Shown one piece after another: positions 1 through 11,396 of a DNA stretch of 64,000 nt. The translations under genes and the position numbers were made by a program. Position 1 is the stretch's first letter. Every line of letters starts with the position of its first letter. The stretch is taken from the NCBI GenBank assembly GCA_016858145.1, contig JAEHOE010000044.1, positions 126,501 through 190,500 of the forward strand, in the 5' to 3' direction. Source of the stretch: Edaphochlamys debaryana. Its lineage: Eukaryota; Chlorophyta; Chlorophyceae; Chlamydomonadales. The notes beneath the pieces were generated by a model. That model was not told the DNA's origin and made no database searches. It saw only the letters and a list, made by a program, of their open reading frames with translations.

Positions 1-113
1 TGGTCCAGCTTCACTCGTAAAGCTACCTCACTCCTTCGGTTCTGGGCTCACAAATACCGTCTGAAGAACCCATGTAGGTCAAAGCCCCACACACGCCACC
101 TGTGCACTGGACC

Positions 114-2942
114 ATGGCACACCAGGATGTCCCCACAATTTCCTTCTCCGCTTCGGACTTCCTTGCGCATCACTATCCCTGGCCTCCTCGGCAAGACGCT
201 AGGGATGAGTACCTCACTCGGTGCAACAAGCTGTGGGATGCCCTGTACTTTACCGGTGCAGTCGTCTTGGAACTCCACTACGGCGACCCGCTGAGCGAGG
301 ACATCGACGAAGCGCTGCAGGCGTGCTCGCGGTTCTTCGAAATGCCCAGCTCGCGGAAATTGGCAGAGAGCAGCATCATCCCGGGCGAGGGCTACGCCCG
401 CCGTTCAGGCAGGGAGCTGCTCGCGTTCCGGCTGGGCTCTGAGCAGCAGCTGTCGGCACACGTGGTGGAGAAGCGCCGTCTTGAGGGGGTGAGCACTTGG
501 CCGCAAGAAACATCTCCCAGCCCCAGGGCCCTTCCGTTGGCCGCCGCCTCCGTGCCTGTCCTCCGCCCCCCGTCACGTATCCCACGACCCGCGCGCCCCC
601 AGGCCTGCCTCTCCCTGGACCGCCTGGGCCGGGCCGTCCTCCGCGACCTGTGCCGCAGCTCCGCGCTGGGCCTGCACCCGGCGGCGCTGGGCGGGCTGCT
701 GGAGGACGAGGCCGCCCCCCTGCTGCGGGGCCAGCCCAGCGCCAGCGTCCTGCGGGCGAGCAAGAGCGGCGCCGGTGGGGGCTGAGGGTCGGGGTTGGGG
801 GGTGGGGGTCTGCAGGGCGGGGGGCAGGACGCTTTCCGCTCCTGGGCAGGCGGGTCGCCTTGCGAGGCTGGAAGCTTGGAGGACGGCCTCCCCCTCAGTC
901 ACCCGCTCTCTAGGCTCCACGGCCCTTAGCCTCAACCCCACACGGCCCCTCCCCCCCTGCACCGCCCCTCCCCCAGACGCAGCCCCGGATGCGCTGGCCT
1001 TCGCCCCCCAGCGCGGCCGGGGGGCGCTCACCCTGCTGGCCAGCCCCGAGGCCCAGGGGCTGCAGGTGGCTGGGCCCGGCGGGGCCTGGCTGGACGTGCC
1101 GCTGGGCCCGGGGCGCGTGGCGGTGCTGTGCGGCCACAGCCTGTCGTACGCCCTGGGCGGCCTCCTGCGCGCCCCCCCGCACCGCCTGCTGCCCGGCTCG
1201 GGCGCTGCGGGGCTGAGCCTGGGCCTGGAGCTGTGCCCGCGGCCCTGCGCCGAGGTGGACCCCGGGGCGCTGCTGGAGGGGGCGGCCACGCAGCCAACCG
1301 GGTGTGTGGGTGGGTGGGTGGGTGGGTGGGCGGGACTGTGAAAGCAAGGGCAGCGAGGGGTCAGGTCCTTGCGGGCGGGCACCAGCGGTGTGTGTGGCTG
1401 CGGGTGCCCTCCCAGGGGCGCGTGAGCTTGCAGTTGAGCTTCATCCCTTGCTCGCGCCTTCTAATCGGTATCTCCGCGCCCCGCTCCCGCAGCCCCCCCG
1501 GCCGCCCCCTCCCCGTCACGGAGCTCCTGGAGCAGTGCGACCACTCCCCCCCCAGCCCCGGCCCCGCCCCGGGCCCCGCCGCGGCCCTGGGCCCCGCCCC
1601 CGCTGCGGCCAGCGGTGCGCGCCTGCAGCCGCAGCCCGGGGAGGCGGAGGGGCAGCGGCGCCTGGGGCAAGAGCAGCCGCCGCGGGCGCAGGAGCGACCG
1701 GCAGAGAAGGAGCAGCAGGAGCAGCGGCCGGGGCCTGATGGCAGGGAGCCGCCGGCCGGGGACGGCGCGGCGCCTGCACCGGGGCGGCACGCTCGAGGGC
1801 CCGAGGCCGCCGACGCCGGCGCCGGCGCCTCACCCTCCCCCCGCACGCCCCTGCCCGCGGCTCCCCGGCCCGGCCCCGGCCCCGGCCCCGTACCGGGAGG
1901 GGCGCCGGAAGCGGGGCCCGGGCCGGCGGCCTCCGCTGCGATTGGCCGGCCCGGGGGGGTGCGGCGCGCCGCCTCGCCTGCCCCCGAGGGCGCCCAGCCC
2001 CCCGCCAAGCAGCCCCGTGTGCAGGGGCAGGTCAAGCAGGAGGACGCAGCCTCCAACGCCTACCCCCCGCCCCGGCCCGGCCCCGCCGCCGCACCCCCCA
2101 CCCCCACCCTCACCTTCTCGGTGTGGCCCCGCGACGGCGGCAGCCCCCTCTTCTTCACCGCCGCCCCCCGCACCCGCCTCGACCGCGTCTACGCCGCCTA
2201 CGCGCAGAAGCGGCGCACCGACCGCGGCGGCTTCTGGCTGTCCAGGGGGGGGCGCATCCTGGCGCCGGGGCTGACGGTGGCGGAGGCGCAGGTGGCGGCG
2301 GGGGAGGAGCTGCGGGAGGTGGAGCGGCAGCCGTCGGGGCCCGGGCAGTGGCCCCCCACCGGCGCCCCCGCCCGCCGCCTGGCCGTCACCATACTGCACA
2401 GCGAGCGGGGCGGCAGCGCAAAGTCCCTCACCCTCATGTCCTGGACGCGGCTGCAGCACCTGTACGACGCGTACGGCACCGCGCTGGGGCTGGATCCTGG
2501 ATCCTTCTGGTTGACGCAGGCGGGCCGCATCCTCGCCACCGAGCTCACGGCCGAGGAGGCGGGCCTCGCGGACGGGGACCTGCTGCAGGAGGCGCCCCGG
2601 GAGCGGCCCCCCAGCCCCGCACCCGCCCCGGGCCCCGGCCCCGGGGCTGCAGGGGCTGCAGGGGTGGGGTCTGCCGCCGCAGTCGGTGCGTCGGGTCGGG
2701 GCGGGGAGGCGCAGGTTGCGTTCACCGTGCGGCGGGCTGCGGGGGGCGGCGAGGTGGCGTTCCGCACGCTGCCCTCCACTCGGCTGCAGCGGGTGTTCGA
2801 TGTGTTTGCGCGGGAGCAGGGGCTGGCGCTGGGGGAGCTGGCGTTCGTGCACCGGGGGGTGGGGCTGGGCGGGGGGCTGCGGGTGGGGGACGCGGGCATT
2901 CGGTCGGGGGACGAGGTGCTGGCGCGCAGGGAGGGGGGCTGA
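114..2942 (+). CDS. Degenerate 2OG-Fe(II) dioxygenase-like domain fused to three SUMO-like domains
   Basis: Four exons (114-488, 603-774, 977-1301, 1493-2942) join in phase to 773 codons. The ATG at 114 starts MAHQDVPTIS. Residues 1-285 resemble the isopenicillin-N-synthase/2OG-Fe(II) oxygenase fold: a DIOX_N-like start, then GALTLL, GLQV and WLDVPLGPG. The iron ligands are missing: the H-x-D positions read Q194 and G196, and the 2OG-binding Arg position is G261; only the distal His (H251) remains. Residues 300-490 are Pro/Ala/Gly/Gln-rich and probably disordered, with a SUMO-acceptor-type VKQE at 471-474. Three Rad60/SUMO-like domains follow, at about 495-570, 583-658 and 695-773. The last ends REGG immediately before the stop, as in mature SUMO. 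No in-frame ATG lies in exon 4 before SUMO-like domain 2, which argues against two separate genes. I infer a non-catalytic scaffold or conjugatable modifier; function is unknown. Confidence 0.72.
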
Positions 2943-4100
2943 GGGGGGGGGTGAGGGGGGGGGGGCGTGGGCGCCAGCCGGGGAGGACGACGGCTTGCTT
3001 TGTGAGCACCTCTCCATACCGTGTCCTTGGACGGCAGTGTAGGCGGTGTATGTACAGGCTGTTTGAGTGGACAGGGACCCTGTGTGCACTGTGCAGCTCA
3101 TACTGTTCTGTGTTGACGCGCGTTGCTGGTGTGGCCTGTGATCTGATCGCCGCGAAGGTGGTGAGGGGTGTTGCTGACATTGTTGGTGAGCGTTTGGCAG
3201 GTGTGCGCTAATGATGGCGTGTGTACTGCAGGTTGGTAGCAGTGGCTGCGTGCGCACATCGCACCGCATGAGCCAGGAGCCACGGACTTGTCTTGAATGT
3301 TGGAGGCTGCTGCAGGAGTCTCAACCCGTGACTAGGTGTTCTGGTATATCGAACTAGCCGGCGCAGGCCACTGTCCAGCCGCCTAATCGACTCAGGTAGC
3401 ACCACTGATCTGGGTCAAGTATGACATTACACTCAGTGGCCAAGATTGCCCCGGCTTGGGGGTGGTGCCTGGAGGCTGGAGCAGCGGGCGCCATGAAAAG
3501 GCGGGGAAGCTGGGGTCGCAGGGCCTTGCTTGGGTCGCTCTGGGATTCTGGGGAAGGGCTGTTGTATGCGGCATTGCGGCTTGGGGTTCGGCTGTAAGGA
3601 GTACAAGGAGGCGGAGGGGGAGTAGAAGCATTGAGTGCTGGTTGAGTGGCTTGCAAGAGGCGACGAGACGCCCCGGTCTTGCAACCACTCCGGCCCAACC
3701 CCGCGCCCGGGCAGTGCTCACTGCGGCCCGCATCGGCGTCCTCATCTGCGAAGGCGGCAGTCCACACGTATACCCATCGCCCTCCCTTGCCCCTGTCTGA
3801 GCCGACTCGTCTTCGGACCTGCCTTGCCCCTCGTACATTGCGCCTGCCTTCTGTGCTGTGGCTCGACTGCACACGCACGCGGAAACACCGCTGTACCGCC
3901 GCAGCCAGCCCACAGACCTGGGAGTCCCTCTGTACGACAGCAGTACCTCCCCCGCAATGATGAGCCATACCCTGCGTTCCCTCCAATGCTCAGCGCCTTC
4001 ACCCAGCAGCCGCAGATGAGCTGCCTCCTTGCCCCGTCTGGCACCCCCCACGCCACAGCGCCGGGCCAACGGTCAACCACCAACTACGAACTGCCAACGG
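2943..4100. other. Intergenic, between convergent genes
   Basis: Convergent 3' ends of the SUMO-like fusion gene (plus) and the METTL26 gene (minus). Open frames here are short, lack splice support and match no family I recognise. No RNA gene seen. Confidence 0.6.
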
Positions 4101-6282
4101 TCACCGCCTCCGCAGCAGCACCATGAAGTTGTTGGCCGGCATCTCCCGCACCGCCACCAGGTCCTGACAGGGGGGAGGGGGGGGGGCGGAGGAGCTGAGG
4201 GTTGCGGCAGGGGGGTTTGGGGAGCACCAGCGGGCAGCCGTTGGGGAGGAGCAGGGGTTGCAGGGGAGGGGCGAGTTTTTTGGTAAGCAGGCACCGTTCC
4301 TGCTCCTCCTTCCCTCCCAAGAGCCTCCCCGCCCACCCCAGCTCCACCTGCAGCTCCCGCCCCCGGCCCCCCTCACCAGCCCCGCCTGCCGCCCCCAGGC
4401 CTCCAGGTCGGTGAGGTCCCGGTAGCCCCAGGAGGGGTCCCGCGTCCGCAGGGACGCATCGAAGGCCTTCGGGGGGTTGGGGGGGAGCATGGGGAAGGGC
4501 GCGGATGCGTGCGGAAAACGGCATGTGGAGTAAGGCTTGTATGGTGTGTGAGCATCATGTATGGTCAACACAGTGGGCATGGGGGCGCAGCAGCTGGGGG
4601 GGCATCGCAGGCCCCGGGGTAAGCACGGGCGTGGTCGGCCATGCGCCGCGTGCCAGCCCCGGGGGGCAGGCGGAGCGGTGCGGGAGCGGTGCCAAGGCTT
4701 TCCAGGGCCCCGGGGCCGGGGGCTCCCGCACCTGGTTGGATGGCGAGGTGAAGGTGCCCCCCTCCACCGTGAAGGGGCCGTAGATGGCCAGCAGGCCGCC
4801 GCCGGGGCGCAGCGCCCGGCCTGGGGGTGTGGGGTGTGGGGAGTGGGGAGGGCGGGCCCAAAGAGAAGGGGGAACGCTGGGTGACCCTCAGACCGAGCTC
4901 GCTGGGATTGCTGCCCGACCTCAGACCTGAGCCCGCACAGCCTGCCCCACCCGCCCCCTTCTGCGCACACAGCTCCGTCCCGAGCTCCCGCCCCCCTCCT
5001 CCCCCCTCCCCCCTGCACCCACCCGCCCCCGCGATCAGCCCCTTGGTCGCCTCCAGGGGGGAGATGTGGCACATGTTGGCAACGAACAGAGCGGCAGCGC
5101 CCAGGGGGGCAGGCGCACCGGGCCCCGGCCCCGCGCCCTCCGCCCCGGTCTCCGCTGCGCCCCCCTGGGCCGCTGCGTCCGGGCGCCCCACCGCCGCCGC
5201 CAGCCGCTCGGGCCAGGAGGGGTCCGCTGCGGTGGGGGGCAGGGGGGCGGAGGCCAGGGTCGCGCGTCAGAACAGCTGCCTGGCCAAACCACTCACCTCG
5301 CCCTACACACTTGTAGCCTGCCCTGCATCCATCAGCCCCCGCATACAGCCCCCCCCGCCCCCCTCACATGCGTCCAGCTGCAGGGGCGGCAGGCGCAGGT
5401 TGGGCAGCGGCCCCCCGTCCGGGCCCCCCGTGGCGGCGTATGCGGCGATGGAGGGGAAGAGCTCCGGGGTGAGGTCGGTGGGCTGCAGGTGGGGGGGGCA
5501 GAAAGCGGGGGGGAGGGGGGCTGGGGGGGAAGGCGTGGGGGGAGGGGGAGGGCAGCCTGGGCCGGGCAGTGGCCCACCCCTCCATGCCCCCCTCGCACCC
5601 CGCAGCTCGCCTGCCAGTCGTAGGCGGGCAGGGCCGCAGCCAGGTGCGCGGCGTGCTGGCCCGAGCCTGAGGCCACCTGGGGGGCGGGGGGGAGGACGGG
5701 TGGATCAGGTGGAGGAGCACAGGGGCTGGTGCCCAGGGCAGGCAAGGGCATGCCAGGGGCTTCGCTGACCGTGGCGGCTAGCGGCTGAGGACTAGTTGCT
5801 GGTCCCCCAACCGAGCAGGCAGGCCCGGCCAGGCCAAGCCGGGCCCAGGCCGGGCCCAGGCCGGGGCCCAGGCCAGGTCCAGGCGGGGCCCACCCACCTC
5901 GAGGATGAGGGGCCGCTCGCGCCCCGCCTCCCGGGCCGCCGCCACCGCTGCGTCCTGGGCCTCCCCCGACAGGTACTCGAGCTGGGGGGGGGGGGGGAGG
6001 TTGGGCGAAGTTGCCCCTCGGGGCAAAGCGCTGCTGTGCAAGTTCACGGCGCCCCGTGCACCAGCCTCCACCGTCTTTGCCTTCTATGCTCCCTCGTCCT
6101 CCTGCCGGGCGGCTGCCGCGTGCCCATCCCCGCCATCCCGTGGGGCCATCCCCGGCCCCACGCACCAGGACCTCCGCGATATGCCCCTTGTTGCGCTCCG
6201 CCGCGGGGCTCTCGCGCTTCGCAGCGTCAAGCGCGGCGTAGCTGTCCATAGACATAGCAAAGCGAAAGGGCTGGCTTGCCAT
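4101..6282 (-). CDS. METTL26: METTL26/DUF938 family SAM-dependent methyltransferase
   Basis: Eight exons on the minus strand (6282-6166, 5981-5898, 5676-5611, 5482-5368, 5226-5023, 4820-4732, 4466-4377, 4163-4101) give 275 aa. The order of motifs follows animal METTL26 (C16orf13) and bacterial DUF938: AAERNKGHI near the N-terminus, the SAM-binding LEVASGSGQHAAHLA, YDWQPTD, NMCHISP, IYGPF, RDPSWGYRD and a C-terminal MPANNFMVL. The substrate is not established for this family. Alternative in-frame starts are M10 and M12; the first ATG was chosen because it gives a short basic N-terminus and the frame is open from it. The third intron starts with GC (CAG|GCGAGC), placed there because it restores the conserved W-Q-P junction; using the next GT would insert four residues. 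The remaining introns are GT-AG with G-rich 5' and C-rich 3' ends. Confidence 0.9.
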
Positions 6283-7693
6283 GGCGCGAGGCGACAATCG
6301 GGCGCTGCCCGCGATAGAAAGGCACGTTGGGCGAGGCGACAGCCGTGCAGCAAAGTTCATTCGCGGCGTGGCAAGGCGAAAGGGCAGGAGGCCAGCTCGG
6401 GCGAGTCAGAGCATTGCTCGTCGGGTCTTCGCGTTCAGCTGCACCCGTATGGCAATCTGAACTTGTAAATATTAATCATGTCAGTGTGTCAACCAAGGGG
6501 ACTTGGGGCAGCGCCGGTGCCCGGGATTGTGTTCGTGTCCCTGCCCCTGCAGGCCCCTGCTGAGCAAGAGCAAGCCCCCGTAGGGCCACAGCCGCACGGC
6601 CAGGCGGTAAGTACCACCGAGGCCCCGTAAGGCCGCGCTTGGCACGCCACACGGCGGGGCGGTCCCGCTACCGCTCCCGCTGGTTGCCTGGCCGCGGTAC
6701 CCCCTGTCCGCACCTCCTTGCTTCTTCTTGGGCGCTGGCCCCCGGCCTCAGCCGTAGCAGAGGTGCCTTGAGAGCAAGATGACGACTTGCAGTTGGCAGG
6801 TTTCGCACACGGGACACCGTGCCCGCAAGAAACCCCTAGGCAGCATCCATGCTCCTGGAGGGGAATGGAGTCCTTCCGGCCTGCTTGTGTGCGGGCCATA
6901 TGCCACAGCACGCCGCCGGTTGCTTGTGCTGTTGTGCACAGGCAGAGGGTCAGGCCTCTTTGCAAGCGGGCACCACAGCTTCTGCTCTTCTCTGTTTACA
7001 CCAGTACCGTGCCCCGCCATTAGGGGGCACTGGGGGCATGGGAGCCCAAAGCCAGCTCCCAGGCGCACCTTCCGCGCACAGCCAGCCCCATGCGACACGC
7101 TACAATGGGTGTTCGCATGACTGTATTCCGGAGCCTAACTCAGTCAAGTGGTCAAGGGGGTCATTAGGGTCCGCTGGTCAGCTGCTGGGCGCTTGCCTGT
7201 ATGGGCAGCAGCGCTTATGTCTCCATCAGTCCAGACAAGCGGTCATCAGCGGACATCAGTCCAGAAAGAATCACTCCTCCGCCTCCAAGCCGCTGCAAAA
7301 AGCCCTGCTCCTGCTCCTGTATCTATGCGCCACCCGTCAGTATAACCTTTCACACACACAACCAATCTTGCACTCCACCGGAGGCCGTCCCCCGGCCAGC
7401 AAGACTTCCATTTCACCACACAAGTGTGCACCCGCCCCCGCCCCACATGCATTTGTGTTGGTCTCCTCTCTTGCCTACCCGCTGACCCCGTTCTTGGTTG
7501 CCCAGCCCCCCATATCCCGGCCGTGATCGGCAGTATGCCTGCCAAAATCAGGGGTGTATAGTTCAGTGCTCAACAGCAGCGCCGCCTATCGTGCAAAAGC
7601 GCTGGCGCCTGCTGCTACCGCTGCGAGGGTGTCCGGTCCGGTCCGGTCCAGCCCGATGCCATCCGGTCCGGTGCGGGCACAAGTTCACGCCGC
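6283..7693. other. Intergenic, METTL26 5' side to CPX 3' side
   Basis: About 1.4 kb holding the presumed promoter of the METTL26 gene and the 3' flank of the coproporphyrinogen oxidase gene. Base composition is less GC-extreme than in the genes. I see no coding exon, tRNA or repeat I can support. Confidence 0.55.
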
Positions 7694-9986
7694 TCACACC
7701 CAGTTGCGGGGCGTGCCGGCGGCGGCGGCGCGGGCGGCCTCGAGGAACTCGGCCTCGCGGGTGCCCTTGGCCGGCTCGTGGTTGTAGGCCCAGGTGGCGG
7801 TCTTGGGCATGGACATGAGGATGCTCTCGGTGCGGCCGCCCGTCTTCAGGCCGAATGCCGTACCGCGGTCGTACACCAGGTTGAACTCCACGTAGCGGCC
7901 GCGGCGGAGCTGGGGTGGGGGGAGAGGGGGCGGGGGGCGGGGGGGCGGGGTCAAGGGGGTTTGGTGAGGAGGGCAGAGAGGAACGGGTACGGAACGGGCT
8001 GGCCTGCGCCCTGACACCTTTCCTTTTCGTGCCCTCCCGGGCTCCCCAAGCCAGGCATGTTCGCCCCACCGCCCGCCCGCCCGCCCCTCCCCACGCACCT
8101 GCTGCCACTCCTTCTGCTCCGCCGTGAAGGGGTCGTTCATGTGCCGCCGCACGATGGGCACGTAGGCCTCGGCCACGTGGTTGACCGCGTCCGTGGCGAA
8201 GGCCAGGATCTTCTCGGGCTCACTGGGGGAGGTGAGGGGGGGGTGAGGAGGGAGGGCAGCGGGTCAGGGAGATGGCAAGGCCTGTAAACCCGTACGGAGG
8301 CCGGAACGCGCAGTTTTGCAATCCCACCATGCTGACCCTCCAGGCGCCCGTTTCCCCATTCCCCATTCTTGCCTTACTCGCAATCCCCTGCCCCCCCTCC
8401 CCCCTCGCCACTGCCCCCTCACCGGTCGTTCAGGTCGTCGTAGATAATGCCGCCCAGCCCGCGCGTCTCCCCGCGGTGCTTGATGGTGAAGTACTCGTCG
8501 CACCACTTCTTCATCTTGGGGTAGAAGGCGGGGTCGTGGCGGTCGCACACCTGGGGGCAGGGGGGGCGGGGAGGGATTGAGAGGGGGAGGAGAGGGGAAG
8601 GGGGCCGCAAGAGGATGCTGCAGGGCAGGATTGCAGGGCAGCACAGTTCCCCCCCTTACCACGCTCCCCGCCTGCTCCGCTGCCCGCCCCCTTTCCCCCA
8701 ATCCCCCTCCCCATGTCCGGCTCACCGCCTTGTAGGTGCCGTGGAAGTGCTTGAGGTCCTCCGGCTCCACGTAGCATGGCGTGAGGTCGGTGCCGCCGCC
8801 GAACCACCACTGCCCCGGGAGGCCGGCCCAGGCGTCGGCCTCGAAGTAGCGGTAGTTGAAGTGCATGGTGGGGGCGTGCGGGTTCTTGGGGTGCATCACC
8901 GAGGAGATGCCGGCCGCGAAGAAGGGGATGCGGCCGGCGTCGCCGCGGCCCTTAAACTGCTCCTGATTGCCCGAGGCGGCGCTGGGGGGAGGTGGGGGGA
9001 AGGGTGGAGGGGGGGTGGCGGTAAGGGGAAGGTGGTAAGCGAGGGGGTGCAAGCGAGGGGTGCAGGGACGGCTCAACCGAGTGGAGAGGTCAAGGCCCTG
9101 GCACCACAACGCCGCGAGACGGGGCTGAGGTCTGGAAGCGTTGCACGGGGTGTGCCTGGTCAGTGCCCCTTGCAGCCTCCACCCTGTCCCCTCCCCCCAA
9201 GGTCCCACCCGGCCACCCGCCCCACGCCACACCACCTCCACCCCGGCTGCGTGATGCATTGCCCACCCACGGGGCCAACCGACCCTACCCACCGGTAGGC
9301 CTCCGGGGGCATGGAGCCGTACACCACAGACACGTTGACGCCCGCCTTCTCCCACACGTTGCCGTCAATGAGCACGCGCGACACGCCGCCGCCACCGCCG
9401 GGGCGGGTCCACGAGTCCTGGATGAACTTCTTGCCGTCCACGTCCTCGATGGCCTTGCAGATCGAGTCCTGGGCCGCGCGGATCACCTTCTCGAAGCGCG
9501 CGCGCATGCTGTGGGGAAGGGCGAGGTGAGGTGGGGTGAAGGGGTGAAGGGAAAAGGCGAGTTGGTTCGGCGATGGTCGTTGCAAAAGGGCGTCCGTCGC
9601 GGGTGTTGCGGCCCAGGTGGCAGGACCTCAACTAGACTTGGTAGGGTGTCAGCAAACACCAGCAAGCGACTACGAGGGCTTGCAGTCGACCTACGTGTCG
9701 GGGGTGTCGACATCAGCGCGCAGGAGCTGGACGTGGGGGTGCGCGGTCTCCTGAGCAGCCTGCATAGTGTCAATTTCGACATTCTTGTCAGCCGAGGGGT
9801 CGTTGGTTTTTGGGTTGCTAGAAGTTTGTCCGCCGACTGTCGGCAAGCATGCGGTCGTTGCATCGGCGCTTTGACGGGCGGACGCACCCGCTCCGCAACA
9901 GCACGGCTCATCACCACGCGCTTGGGGGCCTGAGCCGACTTGCGAAAGCACTGGCTGCTGCTGAGAGAGCGAGACTGGAGCGCCAT
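7694..9986 (-). CDS. CPX1: Coproporphyrinogen III oxidase, oxygen-dependent, plastid-type
   Basis: Converts coproporphyrinogen III to protoporphyrinogen IX in heme and chlorophyll synthesis, expected in the chloroplast. Seven minus-strand exons (9986-9888, 9759-9695, 9508-9293, 8981-8726, 8550-8423, 8222-8099, 7909-7694) give 367 aa. Signature blocks are unmistakable: [85 protein letters not shown] and [12 protein letters not shown]. The N-terminus ([17 protein letters not shown], then [10 protein letters not shown]) is basic, Ser/Arg-rich and lacks acids, as in transit peptides. The first two introns are the least certain: they were chosen because CGG|GTGCGT, ATGCAG|GC and AC|GTAGGT give one frame reading DVDTPDT into RARFEK, as in plant homologues. 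In Chlamydomonas this gene responds to copper and oxygen; I did not identify such sites here. Confidence 0.93.
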
Positions 9987-11396
9987 CTCTTGAATCGAGC
10001 TTGTATACAGGAGCCTAGAGCTAGATCTTCAAGTGCTCAATTGAAGTGGGTGTAAGCACGAGTGCCTCCTGGCTTGGGCTGGAAGGTCGTCGAGTCAAGG
10101 ACTGAAGAGTGGGGGCTCGCGGGTCGGCTCTTATGGCGGGGGCACCAGGGGTGTCAGCTCGGTACCGGTCAGAGGACGATGCGAGCCATGCTAGGGTTAC
10201 GCGGTACCGGTCGTGTCCCCCCTTAGATCTGGCGAGATGGGCAGCGGCAGACGTGAGGTACCGGCAGGAGTACCTGATGACCAACGTCGCTCTGCACGCT
10301 CGTTTTTGCGCCCAGTCCAACTCAAGTACCAAGACACAGCTACTCGCTATCAGAGCTGAGTAGCCAGACGGCTTTTCCGTGTGTTAAGGCGCCTTAGGCG
10401 ACGGAAGCATGGCGGCTCGTCGCGCGGTCGCGATGCCTCAAAAGCCCCAATGATACCCGTTGGTTACACTTATTCAGTGTACTGAACGCGTGGCACAGGA
10501 AAGGTGCACAGGCTTAGAAGCCTCCGTCGCTCGTCGGTCGGCATGCCTCAGTCGCGACCGCCCAGATTCCGGCCTGTTCACTCAGCCGCTAGCCAGAGCA
10601 GGCGGCGAGGCGTTGAGAAAGGTATTGGGCAGGCCTGGGGTCCGCGCCTTGTATCCCGGCTTTAGAAATGACGCGTTACAGGGTTGGCAGACGAGCTGCC
10701 GGCCCCACATGAGGGGCTATGCCCACCTCCCCCGACCCCAGGCGATCCCTAGAGGATAGTCACCCGACTTTAGGGCCGGCAGCCTTCAGCCCTTCACTCG
10801 AGGCGCCACCACGGGCGACTGGGCGACACCTAGCAGCTCTAGGACCACCAAACCGGCTCACCCCTACCCAACAGCACCAGCCTCGTGCCGCTGTGCGCAA
10901 GCTGCTTCCGACCGGAACCATGGCCCCAGCTTGCCACAGCTCTGCTTACATGCTGGCCAGCAGGGGCGCCACTGAAAGGTCTACACGACGTGGGGATGCA
11001 CATCCCCACACACGCTGTGCGCCTGCTGCAGGCAATGTCCCGGCCTTCGAGCAAAATGCTAGGGTTGGGCTGGGTTGGGTCGGTCGGGTCCAGCACACCC
11101 GCGACATCATTTTGCCCGGGCCGTCCACCCTCTAGCCTCTATGCATGCTTCCCACCGTGCCTGCTACTTGCCTTGGCCCGTGATCCCCAAATCATGCCTT
11201 ATTAGGACTGCAATCAAAGTTAGTTGAACGCTGTGTTGCTGCTCGGTGCTCAGTCCGCAGTCAAAGGCAGTCTGACTCATTGCTTGACCGCTGCGTGGGG
11301 CTCTAGCCGCCCCCCGTGGCGTTCAGTGCCGGCAGCCGCTTCGCACGCTCCCCCGGACCCCCAGCCCAGCGCGGCAGCCTCCCCTGCCTCTACCCC
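9987..11396. other. Intergenic, CPX upstream region
   Basis: Contains the presumed CPX promoter and the 3' flank of the DHHC gene. A short GGTACCGG motif recurs three times around 10160-10265, too little to call a repeat. No coding or RNA gene recognised. Confidence 0.55.

Noticed and set aside
1416..1492. Extra exon encoding GRVSLQLSF, resembling an oxygenase C-terminal strand
   Set aside because: Using this acceptor breaks the phase with the exon ending at 1301, whereas the acceptor at 1491-1492 joins in frame to exon 4.
10160..10270. Three GGTACCGG motifs upstream of CPX as a possible regulatory repeat
   Set aside because: Only three short palindromic copies with irregular spacing; too weak to support a regulatory call.
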